Source of the DNA: Forficula auricularia
Taxonomy: Eukaryota; Arthropoda; Insecta; Dermaptera; Forficulidae
Assembly: GCA_024734495.1 (NCBI GenBank)
Contig: JALMQS010000104.1
Span: forward strand, 1,662,054 to 1,726,053
Direction of reading: 5' to 3'
DNA: 64,000 nt
In this document: positions 52,716 through 63,893 of the stretch, in pieces
Layout: every line of letters begins with the position of its first letter
Position numbering within the stretch: the stretch's first letter is position 1
Made by a program: the position numbers and the translations under genes
Notes under the pieces: model-generated
Databases searched by the model: none
What the model was told of the DNA's origin: nothing
The model's input: the letters and a program-made list of their open reading frames with translations, nothing else

Positions 52716-55700
52716 CTTCTATAAAAATAAGATGAATTAAAAAAGTGTGGAAGTCGTTTGATGTGCGCACTAGCTTATTAATAATATAGTCCTGCATTGT
52801 AGGCTTTAATTCATTTAATTTAAAATGAGGCAAATTAATATTGATGGAACTCTGCTTTTACATGGAAAACAAACACAATCAAATTATCATCATCATTGAG
52901 TATACAGTCCTAATCAAATTATACAATCAAATTATACAAACAAAATCATAATAACTATGAAAAATAGATTGGCAATTGAATCGATAAATTATAATAATAA
53001 AATTATAACTTTTATTGTGTTAAAAATTATTTTGAACTCTTTTGTTTCAAAGGTTTTTAAAACGAATTGAACTAATTTAATCAAGCCCACTTTTGAATCA
53101 ATAAGAAAGTGGCTGAAGCGTCATAGATTCTGTATTAGATTCAGTTTTATGATTGAAAAAAAATGTTCGGGTTGGGCCACGCAGTGTGAAATTAGAAAAT
53201 TAATTAAATTCACTCCTACATGACGACATAGGAATCAATAAGATTTTCAATATGCTATGTACTGTAAAATGTAAATATATAATTACGGATTTAATTGCAA
53301 ATATTATGTAATCATGAGTAGTTGCCTTTGTTAGTACTATGGTATTTGAGCGCCGATAATGCCAGCACAGCTTGGCAACAGGAGCAAATAATCTAATACA
53401 TTTTAAATAAAAAAATAAAAATATATATTTTCTTTTGTCATCCTATGCTAATCAATTCTAGCGGGAAACCTTGCAAATCAAATATCCAATTAATTAAAAT
53501 TTTCTTTTCCAAGATCTTACGGCTTCTAATTCTTAAGCCAGCTCCCAATGATGAAAAGATATATTTAGAGTCAAATCGAAATCGACTATGTTACTTCAAG
53601 TAGGTGAAATCGATTTTAACAGATCAATGATTTGAGTTGACTCTAACCTTATTTAAAGCATAACTTACAACACGCCCTGTAATATTTATTAATAATAGCC
53701 GTGTAATGTTCCGCGCGTCATTACTCCATCATTAGTTCTTGCTTTCTGCCCGCAACAAAAAGTGCCACTATTGAAAGTGAAATAAATTTAAACATACTTA
53801 AATAGAAGCCTCATAGTTTTTCCATGAAAGCCACATTAAAATTAAATGATTCCTCATTATTAAATTCCTTCTTATTAAAAATAGTTGGGCAAATTGGAAT
53901 AATTTAATAAATGATCATTCACGCATGTGAAAATAGTTTTTAGACTTTTATTTCTGCACTTATTTCATTTGGCAAAACAATATGTTAATATTTAAAGACC
54001 AAATTTTGACCCAATGCCGACGTTCAAAACGTTAGGTAAGTCTCTAAAACTAAAATGATTGCTAAATAATAAAATACTATCATTTTAAAGATCATTCTAT
54101 AGACAAATCATCTAAATTGAATTTTAATATATATATCCAATTTTGGTTTAAAATTCGGAGGCTCGGCAGTGTACCAGGCAAGTTCAATTCGAGCGGGTAT
54201 GCACGGTCAGACTATATATGCACTTTACAGAAAGCAATTCGAGCCATCTGAAACTTCTCACTGGAAAACTGAATATGGTTGAAATTTTTCTCCTCAAAAC
54301 TAGTCTATAAGCTTAAATAAATTATAAAATTTAATATTTCTATTGCTTATACCGTCCAAGTTAAAAGAAGCCAAAAATAGGCTTTTTGTCTCTCACTCAC
54401 TAAGTGCCTGAAATTTATCGGCTAAATTAACATATTCTAATGAAAATACAACGACCCTAGAATGATGGAATATGGCATACTGATAGATCGTGGCACATTA
54501 ATAAAGGAGGAAATAATTATTTCAGTTTTACATTATATTCTTCTAAAAAGTTAAAAATTGAATGAGAAACATCAGATTCTTATTCTCGACACTTTCCATG
54601 AGAAACGCTATCTTGTTCTTCAGTGTAGTAATTTCGTTATTAGCATCTAATTTTGTCTTCGGTTTCTCTTTTATGGATGTGCTGAATTCGTTCTTTTCCA
54701 AAAAATGGCTACCAAACAATATAATTTAGAATGGAGCCTTTGAAAATCACTTGCGGAAGTACCAAGGGCTCCGGGGAGGACAGTTTGGAAAATGCTGCTT
54801 TAAGCATTTTAAAAAGACTTTGCTGACGTAAAACGGACCTATAAAAATAGAGAATTTGATATGAATAACATTCAAAATGTGAAGTGTTTAATTTTTTTGA
54901 CGGACATTGTTAGTTCAATGCACAAGTCCCTTCCAGATCATCACACTAATTATTAAAGCATCGAAAAGAAAACGATATGATATTTTTCCATTTTTAAAAA
55001 TCAAATTTTACTTTCGAGGGATGGCAGCAAGTTCTTTTTATTGGTCATTAAAATGTTAAATATTCTAATAATAAAAAATCATAGTTCAAGCTGCCTCTAA
55101 GAAACAATGCGAAAAGAAAATTTATATACCATATTAAAACGAAAGCCATCACTCCTATTCTTACAATATTGAAAGACTCAAGCTACTCAGAATGTAGAAC
55201 GAAAGGATTAAAAAAAAGAAAAGAAAAAAAGGAAAAAATCAGAGAGATGGAAGGAATATCGTTAAAAGAATGAAGAATTTCAATAGAATGTCAATAACGA
55301 GCTTTCACACAATAGATGACGATATTAAAAAAAAAAAAAAATAAAAAAATAATAAAATATGAATTGCGTAAAAGACATTGCAAATAATTTAAATTTTCTT
55401 TTTAAATTCAAATGGAATTTTGCCCACAATTGGAGAGTTTTTAAGAAATAATGATTTTGTCTTCAACTTAACGTGTTTTTTATACTATTTATTTTATTTA
55501 TTTGAAAGATAAGTTTACACATGAGCACAGGTGTCAATAACATTAAATTATTATTATTATTATTATTATAATTATTACAATAATCATCATCATTATAATA
55601 TTACAATAAAAAAAAACACCACTCGATAAGGTGAATGATCAAAATTTATTGGATCCACGATGAAATGACTCTCTTATTCAAGCCACCAGGTGAGTAAGAA

Positions 55701-55880
55701 AGTCAATCACACGTCAGAGGATAGGCCGTTCCAGGGTTGTAATCCTCTAATCCTGAAAGACTCAAAGAACTGAGCTCATTAATGCTCTAACTCTATCTGA
55801 ATAGCACAGCTGGAATATAATATTATTAGGGAGATATTTTGGCATGTTTAATTGGTCTTGGTTAAAAATTTATACTAAGG
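52716..55880. other. ~3.1 kb without recognisable genes
   Basis: AT-rich, with runs such as (ATT)n at 55545..55575 and poly-A at 55330..55342. At 54752..54800 the sequence TACCAAGGGCTCCGGGGAGG followed by AGTTTGGAAAATGCTG looks like a hAT terminal block. A minus-strand stretch without stops near 54545..54720 (EITTLKNKIAFLMES) could be a transposon remnant but is too short to call. Confidence 0.45.
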
Positions 55881-56445
55881 TTTTTTTCCTGTACTTTAGA
55901 TACTACCGAGGGCTGAACCGCGGCCTAAAATCGTGTACACCTACTTCCACTTCCACTTTCATTGCCATGTAGAAAACAATAGATGACAATAGATTATCTA
56001 ATGAATACCAAAGTAATTCCAAATAATTTCAAAGAAGGTGTACACCTAATTCCAATCGCGGATCACCCCTCGGATACTACCATGGTGTTTGTTTAGACAA
56101 ACTGAAATCATTAATCCTCCCTAAGGCCCTTTTTGTAAGAAACAAGAGATTTTCGAACGCCAAGCACTCCTTAGATGTCAAATTGACTAAAAATCGAACC
56201 AGCGTTTTCTTCAAGTCGTTTATCCCTATGACCTCCAAAGACGGGAACTCATTTTCTGCCACCGACTTCTCCGCGACTTATGACCTTCAGCTGTTTAAGA
56301 CCAGTATCCACGGATACCTTTAACTCCTGCCAATTCCATAAAATCTTATCTTCTTCTTTTTCACGATGGAGGGCCAATCCAGGCCTTTAGGGGCTGCTCC
56401 TTCTTGGTGTAGCTCCTTATCGCATGAATATAATTAAAAACAAAA
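55881..56445 (+). mobile_element. LINE 3' fragment interrupted by a MITE
   Basis: Fragments of the reverse transcriptase C-terminus read VFFLYFRYY before the MITE and HGVCLDKLKSLILPKALF after it, then RTSVFFKSFIPMTSKDGNSF and FSATYDLQLFKTSIHGYL. Removing the MITE and one target copy restores the FRYYHG motif. The 3' UTR has TTTTTCACGATGGAGGG, CCAGGCCTTTAGGGGC and TTGGTGTAGCTCCTTATCGC before TAATTAAAAACAAAA. That UTR is the part shared with SINE family 1. The copy is 5' truncated and non-functional. Confidence 0.85.
55907..56072. mobile_element. MITE copy 2, inserted in a LINE
   Basis: 166 bp with ends CGAGGGCTGAACCGCG and CGCGGATCACCCCTCG, flanked by exact GATACTAC duplications (55899..55906 and 56073..56080). 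It has the same mirrored GTGTACACC blocks as the copy at 18189..18353, in opposite orientation. It interrupts the FRYYHG codons of a LINE and is therefore younger than that LINE copy. Confidence 0.9.
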
Positions 56446-56775
56446 TGGTACTGACAGTTATAAATATAAGAATATTAGACTGCAGAATGTGCGAAATGTT
56501 CTCTCTGGGCTTAACTTCATACACCTATATAAAATTATTAAACGCAAGGGTGCTGAGTTTTTTGCACATATAGTCGAGTGAATAAACAAAGATAGGGCGG
56601 AGAGATATCAATAATGCTCGCACTAATGGGAAGTCACAATGCTTAAGGTATAAAGTAAATGAGGGGTGTAATGCATATCATGGACCCTAAATCTTACGAT
56701 TTGTTGCCAATATTATAGTACATATTTTATTTATTTGCTCGAAATTTTCTCTGGAGAGAGACAGACTGGTAGAAA
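56446..56775. other. Unannotated
   Basis: No gene or element end recognised. Confidence 0.45.
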
Positions 56776-57118
56776 TTTTAACTGAAAGTAATGGAAGGCA
56801 GCCCAGGGGTAGTTTGTTTCCTTCATTGACCCTTTGAAGTAAGTGAATTATTTTTTCTATTGATAATGGCCGTTTGTTTTGTACTTGTATTTATAATTGT
56901 ATTATTGTTGATGAAATGAATGATGACCAGCCCCGATTTTTTATGATTTTGTAATATTTGTTTGTAGACCCTGAAGAAGGGGGGAAGAATTCTCCGAAAC
57001 GTCGCTTTGAAAGGAAAAGAAGAACGAATCCAATAAATTACACCTTATTTGGATGTGTTAATTTTTTCTATCTTCACCTACCCCTGGGCTGCCTTCCATT
57101 ACTTTCAGTTGATTTATT
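56776..57118. repeat. Inverted-repeat element with hammerhead-like motif
   Basis: Arms at 56780..56815 and 57078..57115 are inverted copies (GGAAGGCAGCCCAGGGGTAG). About 80 bp before the right arm, 56971..57000 reads CTGAAGA, one base, a GGGG...CUCC-type stem and GAAACGTCGC. The layout is the same as at 46.5 kb: motif close to the inner side of the right arm. No coding sequence remains. The 82-codon frame at 56958..57206 is within it. Confidence 0.65.
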
Positions 57119-58309
57119 TTTTTATTTTTTTTTTTATATGGTCTTTAAATACTTGTCTATTTCGACCAGCACTTCTGTAGTTTCAAGCTTATTCGAGAGT
57201 GAGTGAGTTTGATGTAAATAAGCAGATTATAACCCGTTGAATTTCACGACCTTTAATCCATGGCGTTCGAAGTATCATACAGTATTATACAGTTATAAAA
57301 TTTATAATAAATTATTCTCGAATCAAGGCACTTGGAAATAATTTCGAATTTAGCTAAATAGCGTGTCGAAGACCATTTCCTTATTCCAGGTAACATTTAT
57401 GAAATTAAAGTTGATTTGTTGTAAAAGTTCTGTTTTACTAGAACATTTTTTTTTTTTTTTTTACTTTATCCATTGTATAATATGGGTAAAGTATTTTACA
57501 TAAAAAATAACCGTTTTTCTTTTTTGGGGCTAGGGTTAGCGGATGTGTAGAGGGTTGCTTGGGAAGAGGGTCCATAATTCAAACCTCCTAGCTCACTGCA
57601 AAAATTTATTAAAAAGTACCAAATTACACAGAATATAATTAAACTATAGCCAGATTAATTTTTAATAAAAAATATCCCCAAAATCGACGTTTCTATTATT
57701 TGATAATCTAGCTCATGACTTTATTCTGGCTGCCCGAATCCTTTAATATTATATAACTACAGCCACATTTATTTTTTTTAAATAATTTACTTTTTAAATT
57801 ATAAAATGTTATTAAAAAACATCAGGCTCATGATTGTCTATTTGCTTAGAATTATAATCTAATAAAATTGATCAAATATATAGTATATTAGTCATCGAGC
57901 TCAATGATCAATCATAACACTTTATTTTTTAAGAATCATTCTTTGCTTTAGGATAATACCTACAAATATCTTACATGAGTATTTCATAGAATAATAGTCG
58001 AAAATGAATTTGCTTTTTGGGAAGAATGACAGAAGTAATCTTTGTCATGTATTATTAAATAAAGTTGATTTAAAAAATATGAACATGAACTTTTTTATTC
58101 AAAACAACCTTCTCTAAGGGACCTACGGGAGTAGTGACCTTTCTTCAAACTATACCGCGTATATAAATTCAATATTTTGAATTTACTACCATAGCCACTC
58201 GTTCCTTAATGCAATGCCGAAGCGCCTGATGCTTAAGGATTAGTCAAGAAATAAAAAAAGAATAAAGAGTAAAAAAGTAATAAATTTTAAGGTCTATATT
58301 TAGGGGTAG
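57119..58309. other. Unannotated AT-rich DNA with one repeat end
   Basis: 57455..57500 has a T run then ACTTTATCCATTGTATAATA and GGGTAAAGT, a hairpin like the terminal hairpin of family A and of the 34.7 and 61.85 kb repeats. Nothing else recognised. Confidence 0.45.
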
Positions 58310-60355
58310 TGAAAGATAGAACCGAATCGAGTTTCATTAGATAAAATTCTTTAAGATTGACAATTTATACTGACAGGAAACATTTTCAGATATAAAGCTA
58401 AAAATTTGACGCATTAAAATGCAAAAATACATATTTGCAGCTTATTAAATAAAACCATTCTATATTGACAATTCATATTCTCGGGAAAGATTTTTTTTTT
58501 TTTTTTAATGCAATCGAATGCAAGAAGGGGTGCACCAGTAAAGATGTAGCCCCTATGGATCTCGAAAGACCCTTGCATTACCGAAGAGAAGGGAAAGTTG
58601 ATTAAGAGAGAGGATGTAGACGCAGGTGTCTATGCACCCTGGTTTTGAAGGTTTGAAGATCATAGGTGCTGGGAAAGATAGAGGCTGGGAGAGAGTTCCA
58701 GTTCCTTGAAGTCATGGGGATATATGTATTCGCGAATGAAGTGGTCCGGCACTTTTCCAATTTGACAGCGAAAGAGTGTTGGGAGTCGGCAAAACGTGTG
58801 CTGCGTGCAAAGCATGCTTTGGGGGAATTATTGATTTTATCTCGTCAGAGCACCTGCCGTGATAGTATCTATAGAAAAGGGAAAGGGCAGAGACATCTCT
58901 TCGATGAGCTAGCGAGTCGAGGAGTCGGTGAGGGTAGAATCGTCAATTAGCCTGACGGCTCGTTTCTGAATTGCATCAAGGGTAGCAAGAGAATATTTTG
59001 AGGCTCCTCTCCATAGATGAGAGCCGTATTCGAGACAGGGGCGGATTTGGGCCTTGTAGATGGTGAGAAGTTGTGGGGGTTTGTAAAATCGCTTGGACCT
59101 GAATAAGAAGCCAATCTTCCTTGCTGCAGATTTCGCCACAGAGGAGATGTGTTCATTCCAAGACAGGTCAGATGCGACAGAGACGCCCAACATGGATAGG
59201 CTGTCACACATTTTCAGGGTATTCGAATCGAAGTGAATATCAGGGAAATCTCTATTTTCGCGCCTAGAAATTAGACAACATTGAGTCTTATTTGAATTAA
59301 AGTTAACTAAATTTTGAGAGCCCCATTTATTCAGTTTGTCTAAGTCGAGAGTAATTGAGGAGGCAATATTGATTCGATTATTTGGGAGAGAGGGTTTGCC
59401 GTGTAGAGTGCTATCGTCGGCGTAACAATGAGTGGGGTTTGCCGTTTGATCAATAAGGTCGTTTATATAAATAAGGAAGAGTGTGGAGGAGATTACAGAG
59501 CCTTGGGGAACACCAGAGTTTGTGGAGAACGATTCAGATGATGTTCCATCCACCACAACTTTTATACTTCGGTTTGTCAGAAAGCTTTCTATCCATTTGC
59601 GAAGTGTTGGTGTGAATCCAAAGGCTGGTAGTTTGGCAAGAAGATTTTTGTGCCAAACCTGGTCAAAAGCTTTGGAGATATCAAGGGCTACAGCGAGGGT
59701 TTCTTTTCCGGCCTCTAGAGTATTGTTCAAGGTGTGGGTGACATAGGTTAAGATGTCGCCTGTGGAACGATTTTGTCTGAATCCATATTGTCTATCGTGA
59801 ATTAATTTATTGTTTTCTAAGTGATGAATCACATGTTGGTTTATGACTAATTCCATTAATTTGGAAAGAACAGTGGTGATCGAGATAGGCCTGTAATTAG
59901 AGATTATTCAGATATATAGATAAAATTTGGTGGATTGTAACATAGTTGCGTACCAATTTTCAGCTCATTTTAACTAAAATCATTCAAGATTGGCATTTTG
60001 TACTTTCAGGAATAAAATTAAAAATTGGTGAATTTTAATGTGAAAACACAAAGCTAAAATTTAGGGCATGGCAACATAGTTGCGTACCAATTTTCAGCTC
60101 ATTAACTAAAACCTTTCAAGATTGGCATTTTGTACTCTCAGGAAACGTTTTCACGTAAAAAGCTAAAATTTAGGGCATTGCAACATAGTTGCGTACCAAT
60201 TTTCAGCTCATTAACTAATATCATTCAAGATTGGCATTTAGTATTTTCAGGAAACGTTCTCAGTTATAAGATAAAAATTTGGTGCATTGTAATGTGAAAA
60301 TACATATTTGCGTACTAATTTTGAGCTCATTAGGTATAACTAAAACCATTTATAC
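58310..60355. repeat. ~110-bp tandem repeat split by a LINE
   Basis: Units on the right (about 59933, 60066, 60176 and 60284) share CATAGTTGCGTACCAATTTT, AGATTGGCATTT and TTTTCAGGAAACGT. Partial units of the same repeat occur at 58330..58486 (ACAGGAAACATTTTCAGATA) to the left of the LINE. The LINE at 58487..59898 inserted within the array. AGATT at both junctions may be part of the target duplication. Confidence 0.7.
58487..59898 (-). mobile_element. 5'-truncated CR1/Jockey-type LINE with reverse-transcriptase core
   Basis: The longest LINE copy of its family here. The minus-strand frame (59856..58909, upstream NYRPISITTVLSKLM in the same frame) has reverse-transcriptase motifs in order: YGFRQNRST, LAVALDISKAFDQVW (motif A Asp), SGVPQGSVISSTLFLIYIND (motif B), HCYADDSTL (motif C, YADD), then LDKLNKWGSQNLVNF and IYKAQIRPCLEYG. 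A one-base loss near 58921 shifts the frame; the rest of the C-terminus (LAHR to IPMTS) lies in the other frame. The 3' UTR is nearly identical to that at 41.65 kb and ends in a ~16-base A tail (poly-T on plus). The endonuclease and the first reverse-transcriptase motifs are missing. Confidence 0.9.
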
Positions 60356-61194
60356 CAATTGAAATTAATTTGTATCTTATATAGGTATCAATAATTTTTT
60401 TTACTTAATTGATATTTTTTCATCAGAGAAAATGAATAAATTCGATATAGGTATTCGAGAAAATATTATTTTGCAAACTAATCCTCCAACACGTCTCAAC
60501 ATGTCCATGCGTGTCTCGACTCGTTTGAAATAGTCTCGAATTTTCATTATTTAAAATCTAATAAATATTTGTAATTGGAAATAAGCAAAACGGGCAATTC
60601 TAGAGCAAATGAGTCTTTGCATCTTTTAATAATTACGCGTGTTTAGAGTTTATTTCCTAATAAAGTTAGAAGACAGAGGGAAATCATTATATCGCCCTCA
60701 CCGATTTTGATTAACTTTTTACAGAATGATTTTAACAGATGCAAGACATTTTTTTAGTAGCGATGATTCAGTTTAAATGAGTGACAAAAATCAATAAAGT
60801 TCAGTGTAACTCCATAAGTCCTCATATCCTGGAAACTATTTTAGATAAAAAAAATCCAGACGCTTTCGGAGAAATGTACTTTTTATAGAAATTAAACTAC
60901 GTCAATAGTTTTTTGCAAAAGTCATACATGATTACAGATTTTGTACTTTCATTGAATTTGTTGCCCCTTAAAATTGAATTATGGATGCGAAAAAATATTA
61001 CTTGGATTTGTTAAAAAAACTGCTTAAAAATAGAGATAAAACTCCCCAATTTTTGGAAGTCTGTCGACGATTCGCAGGTCCTACGATCTTGTATAGGAAC
61101 TGGGCATAGCAAAGCCTGACATTTAATAGTGGTTGTGTGTCAGTTGCCGTCTTGCGATTCATATATGTGCCCATAATTATGAAAGTGGTCTAAG
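60356..61194. other. Unannotated AT-rich DNA
   Basis: No gene, RNA or element end recognised. Confidence 0.5.
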
Positions 61195-61440
61195 TCAGGG
61201 GTTCCCAACCTTTTTGCACCTGCGTACCACTTGACTTTTTGAGAAATTTTGGCGTACCACCAGACCTAAATATTTTAATAAACGTATAATATTTACTCTT
61301 CTAAAAGTGTTCAAAGGCTTTTTCAATTACATTTCTGAGAAAACTTCATATTTGTAGGATTTGAATGTGTATTCAGGCAGGCCCCGCAAAATTTTTGAAC
61401 CCGGCCCCGCAAAAAGTCACGCCGGCCCTGCATATACCTA
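61195..61440. mobile_element. hAT terminal fragments
   Basis: 61197.. begins CAGGGGTTCCCAACCTTTTT followed by two GCGTACCAC repeats, a typical hAT end. On the minus strand from 61430, CAGGGCCGGCGTGACTTTTT and GCGGGGCC repeats form a second, different hAT-type end. They do not match each other, so two decayed hAT pieces lie side by side. No target duplication. Confidence 0.55.
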
Positions 61441-61860
61441 TATGTATGTATAATTTAATTTAATTGATAGAGACTATTGTTTCAAAGGCTTGATCTCCTT
61501 TTTCAGTCTTTCTTATAAATAGGTACTATATTCTATGCATGAGTACCTTCGCATGAAGTGGCTCATTCACAACTTAAAATATTATATAAATAAGTTATAT
61601 TTTAATTTGTCAAGGTACGCATGCACAAAAAACAAATATAATATTCATGAAAAAGACTGAAGATGTAAGTCAGACCTTAATAAATTTAAGTCTCTATCAT
61701 ATAAAATTATACATACATATAGGGGTATGTTTATTTATTTCAAGCAGATGACATCCTCATTGATTTCCTATTGAATTTCGACAAGTGAGCTACTCTTCAA
61801 AAAAATCTTTTCAATTTAAACGTGACCGATTACAATACTTCGCATTGGATAAAGTAAAAA
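61441..61860. repeat. Repeat fragment ending in a hairpin-family terminus
   Basis: 61735..61800 (CAAGCAGATGACATCCTCAT, CTACTCTTC) matches 52090..52165. It ends CGATTACAATACTTCGCATT then GGATAAAGTAAAAAGG (61843..61861), the mirrored terminus of the 34.7-kb repeat. No coding content. Confidence 0.5.
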
Positions 61861-62869
61861 GGTTTATTTGAAATAAATTTTACACTTTTAATGTTGAAGT
61901 TAGCAACTAAATAAATCAATGAAATAATTTTAGCTTTAAATACATTTTTTCCTAATAATAATAAATATGTTAACAAAAAAAAAAGTAAAAAACGGACGTA
62001 TTTATAATAGGTATTATTGATTTTGAAACTTGATTCGTGTTCATGTTAATTTCCAGCTGAGAACACGCATATGGGGCTGCCCGAATTATATACATTTGAT
62101 CTAGGAAATTTATGCAGAACGTATGCTTAGTCCATTCGCTTTTCTCACCTAATCACTGCCCGCTAACCGCAACAGAAAATTGGTGTTGGATGTATTATGC
62201 AATTTTATATTATGTAAAAGCTAATAATTCTTTTATGTTCCCTTCTTTCTTTATATTAAAGCCTTTTCTTATGCCAAAAGTTTGAGAAACCAATCAAAGG
62301 GAAAAAATTGATATTTTTATTTACTTTTTGTTATAAAAGAAAATTAATTTGGAAGTTTTTCTGGTGAATAGAAAATTAATTAAACTTTTCATTTACGCCT
62401 CGGAATTTCTGAATTATCAAAACTTGGTCATTAAAGCTTCAAAGGGAGAATTTGCGAATATAGAAATGCGTGATAATTCTCGTGTACATTCTAATAATGA
62501 ATAATTCAGAGTTTATGGTGACCTGAACTTCCAATTTAGGATAATTAACACAATATTATTATTAATCTGTGATGTTTCGTGCTTTTATTGAGACTTTATA
62601 AAAATCTTTCTTTTATATAATGTTTTGGGTTCATTATATTAATTTGCTAGTCATTATGCTCAATTTAATTAATATTATGAATGCTAAACATTATATAAAG
62701 TTTAAAAGTTTGTTAAAATTTCAATAAAAGCTCGAAACGTTACAACAATAACATTGTTTTATTTAACCCCAATTTGAAATTCTCGTCAGTAGGAATTCTT
62801 TTATGGAATATTTTATTACTTAATCCATTTATTGTTCAAATTCTCTCTAGCGATGCCAATTCACTTTGA
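61861..62869. other. Unannotated AT-rich DNA
   Basis: No gene or element end recognised. AGCTCGAAACGTTAC at 62728..62742 resembles the 3' half of the hammerhead-like motif, without a matching 5' half. Confidence 0.45.
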
Positions 62870-63030
62870 GTCATGATCAAAACGAAACAATTTCATTCAC
62901 ATCCCTTTGAGGTCATATTAGAAACAAATCGAACCAATGTATTTGTTTATCTCTACATAATGGTGAATATTTCTCATAATGGGATCAGTTTTTCCAGTAA
63001 CTAGGGTAATTCCAATCCACTAAGAGTTTG
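62870..63030 (+). pseudogene. Highly decayed LINE reverse-transcriptase fragment
   Basis: The frame HPFEVILETNRTNVFVYLYI corresponds to the TQHPFAVKLETNRTNSFVN segment of the LINE at 52.5 kb. Flanking similarity fades within a few dozen bases and there is no tail. Confidence 0.5.
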
Positions 63031-63750
63031 AAGTACTTTTGCGATGAGTTCTTTTTCCTTTTAAGGGACAACTAATCTTAAAATGATACGAATACCCAAT
63101 ACTGTTTCGCCTTTCAGAACAGATCGACCGCGCTACGCACAAACAAAAAAATAAAAATAAAGTACACTAATCATTTATTCGTCGTTTGTGTAAAGTGTAT
63201 TGGAGGCATAAAAAAATAATTCCTCCCCCAGGAAAACTTTGAACCTTTCTCTAGAAAAGCGTTTAATCAACCGATAATCCTTGCTGAACACTTGAAATGA
63301 TATTAATGTCTCAGAAAACCACTAGATAAAAAATATTATTTTTTTATTTTGAATTTATTTTGAAATAGTTTATATAAAATCTATAAAATCACAAAATTTT
63401 TAACGATTTCCCTAGTTATTTGGGCAACCCTGGATAAGAAAAGCTCCTCTAGATAATCTAAGAATTTCAGCTTCTTAGCTTGGTCGAAAATTTAAATCAA
63501 ATCTAAGATATATGTACTGGTCTGTATGTAAATTTCAGACTGGAATTCTTTCCTGATGCTTCCATCCCGAATTGATTTTTTTAGAGGTGTATGATTTTCA
63601 ACCAGATTAGTCTAGCAACACATTGTGAGAAAAGAAGATTGTGTTTCTGAATGGCTTCTTTAATTAAGTATAATCAAGAGAATGAATGGCCTCCATGGTG
63701 TTGAGAGCCTCTCGATATTTGACTCTTATATTATTATTGTATACCAACTA
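63031..63750. other. Unannotated
   Basis: AT-rich DNA with no recognised feature. Confidence 0.45.
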
Positions 63751-63751
63751 C

Positions 63752-63893
63752 CAGGGCTCAATTTCAACGGGAACGGTCCAGAACAGCGTTCCGGCTCTTT
63801 TTTATTCATTCAGAAACTATAGGAGAGCTAAAGAATATGAATTAGCACTAATTTTTCCAAGCGTTCCGGTTCTTTTTTTAGAAATTAAGCCCT
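63752..63893. mobile_element. Short hAT-like MITE
   Basis: The left end CAGGGCTCAATTTCAACGGG is mirrored by GAAATTAAGCCCT on the right, and GCGTTCCGG occurs twice inside near both ends. About 142 bp. No 8-bp duplication could be matched, so it may be decayed or the boundary is off by a few bases. The 74-codon frame across it is not a gene. Confidence 0.55.

Noticed and set aside
54545..54720. Minus-strand stop-free stretch with coiled-coil-like EITTLKNKIAFLMES
   Set aside because: Under 60 codons, no splice sites or homologue recognised, adjacent to a hAT-like end; too weak to call an exon.
2697..57000. Calling the recurrent motif a confirmed hammerhead ribozyme
   Set aside because: Most copies have an extra base between CTGANGA and stem II, and stems I and III with a cleavage site could not be established by eye, so it is reported only as hammerhead-like.
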